Origin: Amoebidium appalachense
Taxonomy: Eukaryota; Ichthyosporea
NCBI GenBank assembly: GCA_963693365.1
Contig: CAVNZM010000012.1
Span: 744,001-808,000 of the forward strand
DNA length: 64,000 nt
Reading direction: 5' to 3'
This document shows, one piece after another, positions 1 through 16,341 of this stretch. The stretch's first letter is position 1. Every line of letters starts with the position of its first letter. The notes beneath the pieces were generated by a model. It did not search any database. It was not told the DNA's origin and worked only from the letters and a program-made list of their open reading frames with translations. Made by a program: the position numbers and the translations under genes.

Positions 1-61
1 AGAAACCAGACTGTCATTGAGTCCTGGATCATAATGAGCCTGAGTAAGAATTCCCCCCCCC

Positions 62-101
<40 letters not shown>

Positions 102-140
102 CCCCTACCCCATTCGGGGCCTGCTTTTTTTTTTTTTCAC

Positions 141-230
141 GTCCCCTGAAGATGGACTCTATTTATGTTGTGTGGGTTGTCTGTGTGCATTGTGTTATGT
201 TGTGGCTTCGTACTTGGTATTTTGTATCAC
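141..230 (+). repeat. Dispersed intronic repeat, copy 1
   Basis: The stretch starts CCCCTGAAGATGGACTC and contains TTGTGTTATG and TTCGTACTTGGTA. It aligns by eye with three other copies in the window (6222-6330, 24836-24935 and 25448-25578, all on the minus strand). It lies upstream of the acceptor at 287, in what appears to be an intron of a plus-strand gene, so it is in sense orientation. Confidence 0.5.
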
Positions 231-287
231 ATCCCCCCCCCCCCCCCCCCCTCCCCCCCCCTCCCCCCCTTCTCCCCGGTTCTACAG

Positions 288-1439
288 GATATTCTGCCAA
301 GTGTAGGCATGTCCCAGCCCCACCTAACTTTAACCCTTTACCGGCACAACTTCAGCATGCAGCTAAAGCCAATGGACACGTATACCGTACATGGAGCAAT
401 AATCTGCTACCACATGTGCCGGTACCCATGCACTATGCATGTGTCAAGGTTTTCACCCTTGGTGTTGTTTCAATTTTGAGTTACCACCCAATCACACCAT
501 TCAACCAGCTACCATATAAGGCTAACAGTGTGATGTGCACCTATCAGATGCGGGCATGGCCTACTGTTTTGTGATGTTGATGGTCACTGCCCGTACCCCC
601 AATGCCGACCACAAGAGCAAAGTGGCTATGATTGCCGGGGTACTCTTTCTACTACACAAGTGAGCTATCCCCCCCCCCCCCCCCCCCCCCCCCTTTCTTT
701 CCCCTTCCTCTCCAACTCTCCCCTTCCCCCTCCCCCCAGCCCGCCCCCCCTTCTCTCTAATTCCCATTCGTGCATGAATGTGTACTTTGTACTCTATATA
801 ACAATTCCTAATCTTCCCCCCCCCTCCCCCCCCCCCCCCCCCCCCCCCCCCCTCCCGGCCCTGCGCTGGGGTTTCAAACGCACTCACACAGAGCGAACGG
901 GGGATGAGGAGGGGGGGAGGGGGGGGAAGCAAGGAAACGGTGGGGGTGCAAATAGGCCACGCGAGTTGCAGATAAAGGCACTGTATATGCACATGCACAT
1001 GCACATACCACACACACTGCCGCACTCACACCTAGCATACATCCCTATTGCTACAAGCACACATATTTTCACAGGTATGCGGGTTACGGTCACACACACA
1101 AAATTGGAAGCCATTCATCACCCACACACACGTACTTTTAATGTGATACCATCCAATTCGGAAATCATGAAAGGCTCACGACTTGAGCTTTTTCTATTGT
1201 GACCCCCCCCCCCCCCCCCCTGTCTCTCCCGGCCCCCAGCCACCTGTCCACATATACAACGACGCATGAACTTTGTGTGTTCTCCCCCCTCCCCCCGGCA
1301 CGTTACAAAATCTGCAATGTGGTGTCCATCATGAATATGCAATTCTCGTGCTCCGTAACATATTCTAACCCATTCCCCCCTCCCCCCTCCCCCTTCCCCC
1401 CCACCCCCCCCCCCCCACCCACCCACCCACCCACCCACC

Positions 1440-1477
<38 letters not shown>

Positions 1478-1570
1478 CACCTCTACAGTGTGCAAATGAG
1501 CCTCTATGCCAAGTTCAAGAACCCCGCCTATCCATGGGGGTTTTTTGCCGTGAACCGGCCAGTTCAATGA
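288..1570 (+). CDS. 3' exons of an unrecognised membrane protein (5' end outside window)
   Basis: Three exons fit together by phase: 288-448 (acceptor ctacag, donor AAG|GTTTTC), 529-659 (acceptor ctaacag, donor CACAA|GTGAGC) and 1489-1570 (acceptor ctctacag, stop TGA). The middle exon encodes a hydrophobic segment (GMAYCFVMLMVTA), a short polar loop (NADHKSK) and a second hydrophobic run (VAMIAGVLFLLH), which looks like two membrane passes. The C-terminus ends FAVNRPVQ. The intron of 79 bp between the first two exons is unusually short here and its GTTTTC donor is weak, so that joint is the least certain part. The 829-bp second intron contains poly-C, poly-G and (CA)n. Poly(A) signals AATAAA follow near 1.97 and 2.18 kb. 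I do not recognise the family; a multi-pass endomembrane protein is an inference from hydrophobicity only. Confidence 0.45.
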
Positions 1571-2501
1571 AAAACCAAATTCCGGCAAAAACACCGAAGA
1601 TTCAACCGCACGCCCCAAGTTGCAACCATCGTAGGATTCGGCCCCTGAGGCTTTGCGTATGCTGTCTTTTGTCGATTAGAGGGTAACGTCGTGCATGTGT
1701 ACGTGTGTGTCCGTTTGTTTTTTTGTGATCACGAGTATGTGCACGCACGTGCGTACGTGTGTTTTAAGGGGAAGGGGGGGGGGGGGGAGGGGGGGGGGGG
1801 GGGGGGGGGGGCAAACATAATATACTTCTCTAGTCACATACAGACACTATAGTTTAGGCTAGATTAAGTTGGCTTTGGTATAATATAACATATTTTAAAA
1901 AAATTATTTCATGGCGTGTGTGGGTTGGTGTGATTACAGTGCATTAGATATTGCGAATGTATGCATGACAGAAATAAACCGAGATACATTTGAAATCTTT
2001 TTGTAGTCCTTTTGTATAGAGACTTATCAACACGTCTCACGCTTGTACTTAAAAAGCTTTCGTATGGTTACTGCAGTAGTACCATAGTTACTCCGACGAG
2101 GTTGGGTGAAACATTGTTTCTCGGTACCCATATATCCAGTATTGTACTACTATGATCTTTCTCTTAAAAATCTCAACAAATAAAGCAACATGAAGATCCA
2201 ATGATTCTGTACCGGCAGGGAGCCGCATGCAGGCAATAAACTATACTATATAGTAACCCAGCCCCACACGTGCACTCAACCGTTCGCCTGACTACCAGTA
2301 CCTACGCAAAGCGTGCCACGGCATGACTCCGGGTCAAATCGCAAGGAAAACTCATGCACTGCATTGGTGATGGTACACTGTTACACCAACTCTGAATGTT
2401 TGTATGAATATCAATGCCTACTCTGCAGTACATGTCCCGTAGCGCTCGAGGGCCCAGGGAAGCCGGTGTGTATGTGTGTGTGCACGCGTGTGCGCGCGTG
2501 T

Positions 2502-2539
<38 letters not shown>

Positions 2540-2570
2540 GTGTGCGCACGCGTGTGTACATGTGCACGTG

Positions 2571-2616
<46 letters not shown>

Positions 2617-2679
2617 CGGTTTTCAAAGAGATTAATAAAACTATTTGACCATTGAAAGTGAAACAAAGGGGTGTGTGTA

Positions 2680-2711
<32 letters not shown>

Positions 2712-3353
2712 TATGTGCCTGCAACGTTTAACTTCACCGAAAATTCTGCCGATTCACGCACAAGGCGGCGTCACGCGGCAAAACTAAACTGGACTACATG
2801 CCTGTGTGCCATAAGCACACACACACCCGGAGTGAGGCGTCTGTCTGAACGTGTATCACTTTCATGTCCACGATGATCCCGTTTTCTACCGCTGCAAACC
2901 GGTAATGATTTCGGATGACGCCAAACCCCCATGGGCCGCAAGATTTTTTTTTTTTTTTTTTTTTTTGGGGGGGGGGGGAGGGGAGGGGGGGAGGGGAAGG
3001 GGAGGGGGGAGGGGGGAAGGGGAGGGGGAAAAGGGAGGGGGGGGGGAGGGAGGGTGGTAGGGGTAGCGCTTATTGATGTTCACGCTATTTCAGTGTCTAT
3101 AAGGGAAGATCCTTATTGAGAATTATAAGTGATGTGTCTAGCACACTATGGGGGGAAGGGGAGAGGGGGGGAGGGGGGAGGGAGGGAGGGAGGGGGGGGG
3201 GGGGGGGGGATGCATCATAATGTATGAAGTGGGGGAGGGTAGGGGAAGTAAGAGGGGGGGGGGGGGGGGGGTGAGTGGGTGGGTGGGTGTGAGGGGGTAA
3301 AGCAGGCATAAGAGCACGACATGTACACAACCAACGGTATGCCTTCGTTAAAC
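1571..3353. other. Convergent intergenic region with simple repeats
   Basis: This region lies between the stop of the plus-strand gene and the poly(A) signal of POMP on the minus strand. It holds a poly-G block near 1770-1811, alternating GT/GC tracts at 2465-2614, poly-G at 2680-2710, and a T-run followed by G-rich sequence at 2945-3060. The segment from 1820 to 2460 is unique-looking, but I see no gene in it. Confidence 0.6.
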
Positions 3354-3359
3354 TTTATT
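3354..3359 (-). terminator. POMP poly(A) signal AATAAA
   Basis: AATAAA on the minus strand, 16 nt after the POMP stop codon. It overlaps nothing else and fits a very short 3' UTR. Confidence 0.55.
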
Positions 3360-3375
3360 ATCATTCGCGTGCATT

Positions 3376-7486
<4,111 letters not shown>

Positions 7487-8821
7487 TTTGTCGGATATAT
7501 GGTGGCGGTCCACGTCTGTATACAAAACACTGAATGAAGCCCTCAAAAACCCTCCCTCTCTCTCTCTGCCTCTGTTCCCAGTTCTTAACTCTTGCGAGCA
7601 ACTTGCCTAACTGCGCTTGTGATAGCCAGATGATACTCCTATTTCTGTCTTCACTTCGAGTTCCGCTAATGCACACACATACCCCTCCCTTCCAACTAAG
7701 TAATGGTACTTGAATGGATCCTCTCTCTTTTTCCTTTTCACGGTGTCCTTGTTTTTCGATCCGCTTCATGAGTTTTTGGTGATGTCATCCGTCAGAAATC
7801 ATCTGAGCCGACCCGAACAAACCGATTCGGGTCAGCGACAGCCCGAATCGTTCGGAGACCCGAGATTGGCCCGGTCCGAAGGACACCCCCCCCCCCCTCT
7901 CCCAGGTTGACTTCACAGGTGGGTTCAACCCCCCCCCCCCCCCATCCCCCCCCCCTTCCACGCCACACACACCAACCCCCCTCCACCCCCTCCCGTGGAC
8001 TTTGATCTCTCTTCCCCCCCCCCCCCCCCCTCCTCCCCCACCGGACTTCATCCCCCCTACCCCCCCCATCCCCCCGAATTTCCCCCTCCCCGCCCCCTGT
8101 ACACCCCCCGCCCCCCCAGGCCTCCCCCCCCCCTCTCCCCTTCCCCACCCCCCCCCCCCCCCCTCCCCCCACCCTCCTCCCCGCTTACAGGTGCAAGTTA
8201 TGGTACATAACCTCGATGATATCACAAATATTGAACACAACATAATAAATGATTATTATCGGCCAGATAAAGCTTTTCGTATCCCCACCCTGCAAAGGAA
8301 ACTGCATGCTACGAATAGTAGAGATAGGACAGCAATATCATTCGCCAATAGAATGATAGTATTCTAAAACGAGGCTTTCGGTCCCGGGATGAGCACAATT
8401 CTCAGTTTTCAATAATTTAGAACACTACTGTCCATCGAACCAACCAAAAGTATCATATATCAACCAGAAAAATGATGGAGCCTGAACTTACAGGCACTTT
8501 CACGAAAAAAGCAATCGGACTTCTATCACATCCGAAAAGTAAAATCATGCGGCAACGTTGGCACCACACTATTGTGCTGTGTGGAGCCTCGAAATCTCAA
8601 CCGGAAAGGCGAAAATAGTGATCCTATTGAATACTCGCAAAAATATTCAAAAGCCTAAATATAATCACAACGAATTCAATAAAAGAAATTGCTTGGCAAA
8701 AGTGTTACTACCATTTTCATGCAAATAACAACAACCAGGTAGTTTAATAACCATTAAACATACGAGAAAATTCGGCGAGGTTGATCATAACACACATAAA
8801 TTTCAGTGTCGTTCAAATTTC

Positions 8822-9543
8822 TCACTGGGGCACGATCCAGGCATACAGTTTCCTCACAACCCACCGCAGAATTTTCGCGATTTTTCTGCGCGGCCACTCC
8901 GGCTTGATCAACTCCCACAGCGTCATTTTCTCCTGCCCTCCTCCACTGCTCGACCAATGAAAAGGCTTGGCTTCCTCGACCGGACCAATCACGGGAGGTT
9001 TGGCGATGGTGGGAGAGGAGGGTAAATGGACACGATCCATAAAGGGGTGTGTCCGCGCCAGGGGGTCATAAGCATCATAGTGAATGGGGATGCCGATACG
9101 CGGAGTGGCAAAATGTGAGGGCAGATGGCTGGATTCGATTGGACGAGCAGCGAGCGCCTGTTGTGCGAGGGCCGTTTCCAATTGGTCGGTGAGGCGGCGG
9201 ATTTCCCGCTGGCTGCTGTCTCGGTCTGTCTGCAGCCGATCGACCAATCGTTGAAGCCGCAGCACACGGTCCTCGAGGTCTTGGCGCTGTGCATGCAGTC
9301 GTCTGTGCAAAGTTTAGGGGATTCAGTCAGAGGCTTTTTTTTTTCCTTTTTTTGGGGGGGGGGGGGGGGGGGAAGGGGGGGGGGGGGTCTGAAAGACACC
9401 ATCAGGGCTAAGAGAGGGTAGGAGTGAGGAGTGAAGGAAATGAAGGAAGAGAGGGGAGAGCCGACATCAGAAGGGGAGGAGGGGAGAAGGGGGGGGGGGG
9501 GGAGGGGGGAGGGGGCTGTTGTGGTCAAAGCAACAAAATAGTG

Positions 9544-9575
<32 letters not shown>

Positions 9576-10459
9576 CATGAATTCGCTTGCTGTACGCCGA
9601 TTCTGATTGGTGTGACCCGATTGAATTAATAGAAATTCAAAAGTAGCCAAATTTGTCTATTTTATGACGTCATTGACTTCCTGATTCGTTTGGGCAGGAT
9701 TACGTAATTTCGTTCCGATCGCTTATTTCGGGTCAGGCTAACCTGAAAGTGCGTTGAGCCTCTGGAATTTCGAAATTTTATAGAGACGCGAATCCGACTG
9801 AATCCGGCTAAGTCTTCGCGAATCGACCTTCGCGCTATTAGTGTAGCGCCCCTGTACAAGCAGCTTTAAAGGGTGAACAAAGTCTCTGCCGATTACTCAT
9901 GTTATGTGCAATTTGCAAAACCTTCTGCCGGAAGGAAAAAGTTTCCTACTAATTGAAACCAATCCGACTTGAAACTCCAGCTCCCAATTTCACGGCAACA
10001 CCAATCAGATCAATATCTTGATTTCTAGATTATGATATTTGGTTAAAAATGACGTAACATCCGCTGATTGGCTCCGTATAGCTGAGTAAGCGAATTCATG
10101 CTGGGGGGACTGCAAGCGACAACGTTTGGACGAAAGGGAAAGGGCGGGGGGAGGGGCGGGGGGAGGGGAGGGGGGGAGGGGGGGCTGGCGGGGAAGTGTA
10201 GGTGGGATGCGGGAGGGGGAGAAAATCATCCCCAGGGAGCCCCGCGGGGGGGAGGGGGGGGGGGGAGGAGGAGGGGGGGGGGGGGGGAGGAGGAGGGGGG
10301 GGGGGGGGGGGGGGGGGGAGGAAAGGGGTTGAACCACTATTTGAGTATTCGATGCCTGAAATGATCATAATTATGACCTGATACCATAACAAAATGTGCG
10401 TGTAGGTTTGTATTTGCTTTTTTTTTTTTTTTTTTTTTCCAAAGTTTTTTTTTTTTTTT

Positions 10460-10490
<31 letters not shown>

Positions 10491-11772
10491 GGGGGGGAGA
10501 ATCGAAAATGGATTGGGAGCAGTCTGTGGCCATGGTATGGCGGGGGTCGTGTGGGGGGAAGGGGGGGAGGGGTGGGGGTGGGGGGAGGGGTTAAAGGCGT
10601 GTGTGTGTGTGTTGAGGGCCTGGGGGGGGGGGGGGGGGGGGGGGATAAACGTACTTGCCCAGAATTTCGACCTCGGCCTCCCAGTCATGGAACAAGCGGA
10701 AGATGGGCCTCAGTAGGGCACATAGCACAAACACAAGAGGGTTGTAGTGCCGCATGAAGCTGCCACACGTAATTTTCTGCATCGCCAAAAGAACCCCCCC
10801 ACCAAGCAGCGGCGCAAGAAACGTCGATACCAATGTGCGCCTCTCGACCTGTTGAAGCTGTGCAAATTGCTGCTGCTGAATTTCGCTCGAATCTGACCCC
10901 CCCGCCCCTGTTTGTTTTGCAAGGCGTAGATGCGCCTGTGCCTGTGTGTATAGATCGTCCGGTTTTCGCACCACAACATACACCCACGCCAAACTCAGAA
11001 GAAAAACGAGAAAATCCAAGACGTCGCCCTCACCCAAAACCAACGACACGATAGGTGGAAGAAGCACGTAATTTCCAACGCTCAAAAGCCCCCCCGCAGG
11101 AGCTGAATCCGCCTCCACACCCCCACTGCCCTCACCATACGCCACCTCTTCCTCCTCCTCCACAACCATATGACGAGCCGCATTTTCCCTTTCAATCCCC
11201 CCCTCACCCCTTGGTGAACCCCCCATGCTCGCACTGCTACTTGCCGATGTTGTCCGCTGGCGCCGGTACGTTCGGACAGGGGGAAGAGTGGTGTAGGGGG
11301 GTGCGGAGGGGGGTGAGGGAGACGGACGGTCTGGCGTGTGGGCGGATGAAGGGGGGGTTAGGTGTTGGATGTGAGTAAGGGAAACGGGGTTTTTTTCATG
11401 AATTTTCGTTGGAGTTTCTGTCGTAGGCGGGGTTTGATACGAAGTGGAGATTTCTCCTCCGGCATCGGCCATACCAAAATGTGCATGGGGTGTGTCATCA
11501 TACCGTGTGGCATACAACTTCTCGCCGCCATTTTCGTTAAATCCGGTATTTTTCTCACTGGAAACTGTAGCAGGGTATTTGAAACTCGAGGGTCCCTTCT
11601 CCATTTTGGGGTCTGTGGTTTGTGGGCTGAGAAAATCCTCGTCGCTTTCGAAAAAACCGCCGGTATTTTTGCTTGTGGGGGTGGGTGGGGGTTCACGTGT
11701 TCCTGAGTAGGTGGCTGCTTTTTCGGGCCCACCGTCTGAATCACTTGAACAATCACATGGGTGGTCCATCAT
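8822..11772 (-). CDS. Membrane-anchored coiled-coil protein, function unknown
   Basis: Two exons, 11772-10655 and 9302-8822, joined in phase (GGC AA|GTACGT and cacag|A CGA), give 532 aa. Residues 1-225 are low-complexity, rich in Ser, Thr and Pro with an acidic patch (VVEEEEEV), and are probably disordered. Residues about 230-270 (NYVLLPPIVSLVL, FLVFLLSLAWVYVVV) and 312-362 (LVSTFLAPLLGGGVLL, LVFVLCALLRPIF) look like two pairs of membrane segments. The second exon opens with a heptad-like helix (RLHAQRQDLEDRVLRLQRLV) of about 50 residues and ends with a basic, Trp-rich tail (WELIKPEWPRRKIAKILRW). The start ATGATG follows an in-frame gap and is the first ATG. I recognise no enzyme motif; an endomembrane scaffold is a guess from layout only. 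Exon 1 is longer than any other exon in the window. Confidence 0.7.
10419..10497. repeat. T-tract/G-tract composite in intron
   Basis: About 18 T, a six-base spacer, about 23 T, then about 28 G. It lies in the single intron of the coiled-coil gene. Similar composites occur at 2945-2978, 9338-9387, 50046-50070 and 51238-51304, and as C-then-A at 23820-23881, 40463-40520, 44600-44652, 47397-47420, 60780-60838 and 62060-62107. Confidence 0.85.
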
Positions 11773-13328
11773 GCTTCCCCCCGACTCCCAATAATCGGTG
11801 AATTTCGTTGAGAAAAACAGATTGTGTTTTATCGTGTGTGGGTCTTTTGTTCACCGAATCACCCAACACCGGTGGTGTGTTTACAGGCTTTGTGCTTCTG
11901 AGACGTCTTGTGTGCATGTGTGTGTGCACGTGTGGAAACGTAGAAATTAAAAAACGGATGAACCCAGAGAGAGGGGGAAGTGTGTGACTCAGACAACTTG
12001 ATGGTGGTTATAGGTAACATGAGGTGAAAGAGAAACGGGAAAAGGGCCTAAAGAAATGAAATAGAAAATGGAAGAAAGTCTGAGAAAGAAACTACATTAT
12101 TCTTTTTCTCCTTGAGACTTCTTACTAATTTGCAAGGGAAATTTGAGCGCAATAATTTCTGAACCTGTGCCACGCAGTGAAGGCACGATGCGTAGATGCT
12201 CTCAAAGCGTCGTTGCTGAGCAACAGGGAGATTACATCAACAACAACAACAACAAAAAAAGACTAACCGTTTCAATGGAGGGATCCCGAACTTGCTTTGG
12301 AACTGTAACAAAACAACTTAAAATGGTAAATATCCTAACCACAAACCTCCCGACGGAAAAATGAGACCACTTAAACGATAAAGCTCTTTTTTTGACAGCA
12401 GGCCTGAGGCGGAGTGAACTGCGCAGTGATGTGTCTATCTGATTGCGCCTTGAAGGTAACGGTACCAACTCGGCAACGCACACAGGACACGTCATAAATG
12501 CATGACAGCCATACACGATACTTCCTGTGAACGTGTAGCTGTATTATAATGTACATGTACAGTGTGGTTCGCGCACACATGAATAACTCAAGATTTATAT
12601 CATATTTGTTAAGTTTATTATGCACACCATCAAACTAGCATAAAAATAGCACTATAGCACTAGATTGTCAATGTACCATTACATTTGGTGGATAGTAAGA
12701 CCAGCATAAACAGAACGGGGTGATGTGTTACAGTACTACAGCATGAACGGCATACGGCCCCCGGCCTGCATGTTCCAGTGCTCTGGCTTACGAAATTGTA
12801 AGCACATACGCGTGTGCTGCATCTGACAAAGACTTGTGACTCGGAACATGCAAGGTGGAATGAGTGCTGTTAATAGTACTACACACCCTAGCCGGATCCG
12901 GACACCTCTTCTGTCTGTGTGATATTGTATCCTCTTTTCTCCGTTTAAGTCTGAAGTCCCTCCTAGGCTTTCTTTTCTTCATCATCCTCAGGCACGCACG
13001 CACACGACCAGGAGCACACGCCACGCCACCAGAGTACCCCGGCAACCTTTGGGACCTGAAAAGAGTTAATGCTGACGCAGTGCCACGACGTAATAAGTGC
13101 TGGTGCGCACGTTCGCGGCAAAAGTGACAGCCTCACAAGCTCAGCTTGGTACGGTGACGCACACACCTGTGCTAGATCAGTGCACCAAAGCCAGTGCTTT
13201 TTGTTTACATTAAGCGCCAATCAAAGGACGGAATGTTTGCTAAATATAGTTAATTGTTAGATACTCCAATCGGAATAGAGAAGCTCAGATTGAGCATCCA
13301 ATTAGAATTCGATCTGAATATATATATA
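11773..13328. other. Intergenic, no gene recognised
   Basis: A mostly unique-looking stretch of moderate AT content with few simple repeats. The open frames on both strands are short (under 100 codons), lack recognisable motifs and have no matching splice partners. It includes the presumed promoter of the coiled-coil gene just above 11772. Confidence 0.6.
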
Positions 13329-13346
13329 CTAGTAAATACAGGTACC

Positions 13347-13367
13347 CCCCGCCCCGTTGGGGCGGGG
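13347..13367 (-). other. Helitron 3' terminal hairpin
   Basis: Nine GC base pairs around a 3-nt loop, no mismatch, 14 nt before CTAG on the minus strand. This is the subterminal rolling-circle terminator arrangement known for Helitrons. Confidence 0.7.
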
Positions 13368-13624
13368 CCTACATGGGACATGTGCACAGAATTTGAAGCG
13401 GAAGAGAAGAGAATAAATCCAGTCAAAAGACAGAGAAGAGAACATAGAGTGTATTTGGTGAAAATTTTATAGGCACAAGATATATCATAACATGGCAACA
13501 CTGTTGCCTGGTGGAGCTTTATTTTTGTTTGTAGGGTTTTATAGAAACTAAAATATGACGCAATGTAGCCTGCACACTTTCACTGACAGGCGCAGAAATT
13601 AATATACAGGATCCGGAACTTCTT

Positions 13625-13661
<37 letters not shown>

Positions 13662-13679
13662 ATTTACATATACTATACA

Positions 13680-14600
13680 TCATTTATGGATATATTGTCT
13701 ACTTCTCACCCAGTCCAGTCTTTCATCTTCTGCTCGTGAAAATTGGTCACAGGCCCATTCAGACATCAACCTGCCAACATTGTGGAAGTGGCTAGTGTGC
13801 AGTAGTCGTCTTGCTGCTTTTGTGACTGACACCTTTTTACCTGAAGTAGAAAAGGTATTGAGGCTCCAACCTGGTGTGCCTTGCAAAAACAGTAAAGGAT
13901 ATTGCAGTGGTTCACATAGCTCATTTAGGTAGTGAACTTGCTCGGGACGTTGGTTTGAGAATCGGTGGAACCATATTACGTGTCTTCCTGCATGCACTGG
14001 GTCCATATCATATAAGGCTGCAATCTCGGGAGCCTGGGGTGTAGCAGTTCTTCTGTTATTCCTTTGAAAGGCTACGTGAAAGTTTTCTTGGTCCGGGTAG
14101 GCTTGGCTTAGTCTGCGGAACTCAGATGCTATAGGGTTGCACTGGTACAGAGCACTTTCGAGGAGTGAAATGAAAGCTGATGACAGCGATCTTGCAGCAG
14201 CAACTGCTGCCCGTATACCTTCATAGATATAGTACCTTATATTGGAAAGACTGGTAGTTGAATCGTGCACCCTGTGGTATGACCTGCCGCATACCTTGAC
14301 AAATGAAGGAGCTGCCTGTGTAACGGTTCTTTGAGACCAGCCCATGGCTGTGAATGCAAGCATGTTGTTATATTCTCTTGCCTTTTTGGTGAAAGCAGGT
14401 GTGCTGTATAGTCGTGTTAGCTGTAAAGGGAGGGGGGGGAGTGTTGGGATCACCCATTTTCCGTTTCCACAACAGAAAGAGGATTTCTCCTCTTTTAATA
14501 GGCGTGAGGTGCAAAAACTACAGACGTTCTGTTGTGACAGAGTAACGTTTTCCAGTTTCCATTCGCTGATGTGTGCAAAAACATCTGCAGGCTCTTGCAA
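13680..14600 (-). pseudogene. Helitron helicase-like N-terminal (Rep) fragment
   Basis: The frame encodes about 300 residues matching the N-terminal domain of Helitron replication proteins. It has a zinc-knuckle-like CSFC and FCCGNGK, then a Pro/Leu stretch (IPTLPPLPLQLTRLYS), then YNNMLAFTAMG. Further on come YDMDPVHAGRHVIWFHR and PLQYPLLFLQGTPGWSL, counterparts of the family's DPLxYPLLFPxGExGW. A late segment (GRLMSEWACDQFSRAEDERLDWVRSRQ) matches the family's RLFQQYLVDAYAKIEEQRL region. The frame then stops; the Rep catalytic tyrosines and the helicase are missing. There is no ATG at the start: a stop lies just upstream, and the first in-frame ATG is well inside the domain. I read it as a dead fragment. 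Confidence 0.75.
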
Positions 14601-14734
14601 CTTTTATAAGTTGTATCCTGTGTGTGTCTCTTCATACAGGATATCCAGTGTTCTGGTGTGGTTTGGCTAGAGTACTAAGTGGCGGGGTTTTAGGCGGTTC
14701 ATAAAGGGTGTCCAGATCCTTAAGTTGGTTTGTG

Positions 14735-15500
14735 TCATGGAGCAGAGTGCGCATGCATCAAATAAACCATGGCAACAGAAAAGTCCTGGTCAACCTCTTT
14801 TACTTCACCATCAACTGAACTGTACGTATAGGAGGCAGACACTTTAGGCACATATTCGCTTGTCATTAAAAACTCAAACAAAAAGGCACGCAGCAGGTCT
14901 GGCTTTTTAATGGCTTGCAGAAGATTTGCACGACCAGATTCAATTAAGGCAATTTGGTGTTGTAGGTGTGTGCCGAGTGGGTGTGCAAGTGTAAAGGCCT
15001 GACGCAAAGCCATTGTGATGTCTGGTTTTTGTGCATAGTGGTGAGAGACGCCATATGTGTTGGTGTATGACTCGTGTATGTCTTAAGCAGTGTCAAGTGC
15101 ACAGGCAGAGCATTTCTGGAGTGTGTGTGCGTGAAAATCAAGTTCCTCATTTTGTGCAAATGCTGCAATGTGTCCAAGTTTCCCACTTCCAAAAGCTTCA
15201 TACATTTCAATTCCCGCAAGGTGCATTAGAGGGCCGACAAGCGCAGGGTTGTCAAGGGAACGCCACAGCATGTGCATGCACTCAACGTCATCATAACCTA
15301 GAACTGTGAACAGGGAAACTGTTTTTTGGGAGTTGACATGTGATAAAAGAGACGGAAACGTGTAATTTGTAAAGAAAGTAGACTGTGCGTGGCACATCAG
15401 TCTTGTAATTATTCACGTCGTACTCCAGGTACGCGGAGAGTGGCGGCGTCTGCGCCATGATTGCGGCTAGAAGAAGCCACAACACAGCAACGTTGGCCAC
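14735..15500 (-). pseudogene. Broken reading frames upstream of the Helitron fragment
   Basis: Two minus-strand frames (15397-15083, containing GYDDVECMHMLWRSL and AGIEMYEAFGSGKLGHIAAF; 15013-14735, containing FLFEFLMTSEYVPKVSASY) look protein-like but are interrupted relative to each other and to a short hydrophobic start near 15500. They may be the remnant N-terminus of the Helitron protein or a captured host fragment. I recognise neither. Confidence 0.35.
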
Positions 15501-16229
15501 TGCAGACCTTGAAGAGGGAGTTTTGTACTACCACACTGCTCTCCACAGTAGTGCAACTTCTGTCTAGTGAAAACTGACGGCGTTGACCCGTGCAGCGCCG
15601 TTTTATATGACTTTATCGGTAAATCTAGTGACCAAAATTTGGAAATTGCAGAAATGCGGACGTAAACCCTCAGAGCTTGTGTTGATTGTGCACGGCCCGC
15701 CTTACAAAAAATAAATAGGTACAGCTAGATAACTTTTCAAAACCTTGCTGCTGAGTCGCGTGCTTTACCGATGCATGCGCATGCAAGCGGGACACGGACC
15801 CCATGGAGCCATGGATGGCTGCGTGCGCCGCTCATGCATATGCGACCTGGGTCCGTGAGCGTGCGTTCGGCGCATGATCCGCTAATTTTGTCCTACGGAG
15901 ACAGTTCTGAATTAGATAACTTATGCCCCTTTTCGAAGTGTGACTGAAGTACTTCAGATATGGTTTCTAGATATTTTTAAGAAGAAAGTGCGCGAGGAGG
16001 CGCACCACGTACGATCTTAGAGAATGCATACCGATACACATTTTTCTACAACCTAGATCATAAAATTTCAAAACTTCATCGACGCGACACCTTCATTACG
16101 TGATACACACTGATACTGACACGGCAGGTGAGTTACAATACTGGGATATACAAATATATCCAAAATACGAACTTCTTCCTAAGTACTTGGGGGCGCTCTA
16201 TAGTATTAGTATTGATATATATATATATC
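15501..16229. other. Intergenic, nothing recognised
   Basis: Unique-looking sequence without a convincing exon. A consensus-like donor (GGCAG|GTGAGT) occurs near 16130 on the plus strand but no coding frame supports it. Confidence 0.5.
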
Positions 16230-16310
16230 TCCCCCCCCTCCCCTCCCCCCCCCCCCCCCCCCCCCCCTCTCTCTCTTTCTCTCCCGAGGCTCTCTCTCCG
16301 TCTCCCGAGG

Positions 16311-16341
<31 letters not shown>

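Larger units (their letters stand above)
13329..15500 (-). mobile_element. Decayed Helitron with intact 3' terminus
   Basis: The minus strand carries a Helitron Rep-like fragment (13680-14600) and, 3' of it, a typical Helitron end. That end is a perfect 9-bp hairpin (CCCCGCCCC / GGGGCGGGG with a 3-nt loop, 13347-13367) followed 14 nt later by CTAG (13332-13329) and then a host T, as expected for insertion between A and T. I could not place the 5' TC end, so the upper bound of about 15500 is approximate and covers the upstream broken frames. No helicase (Pif1-like) segment is visible, so the element is truncated or non-autonomous. Confidence 0.7.
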
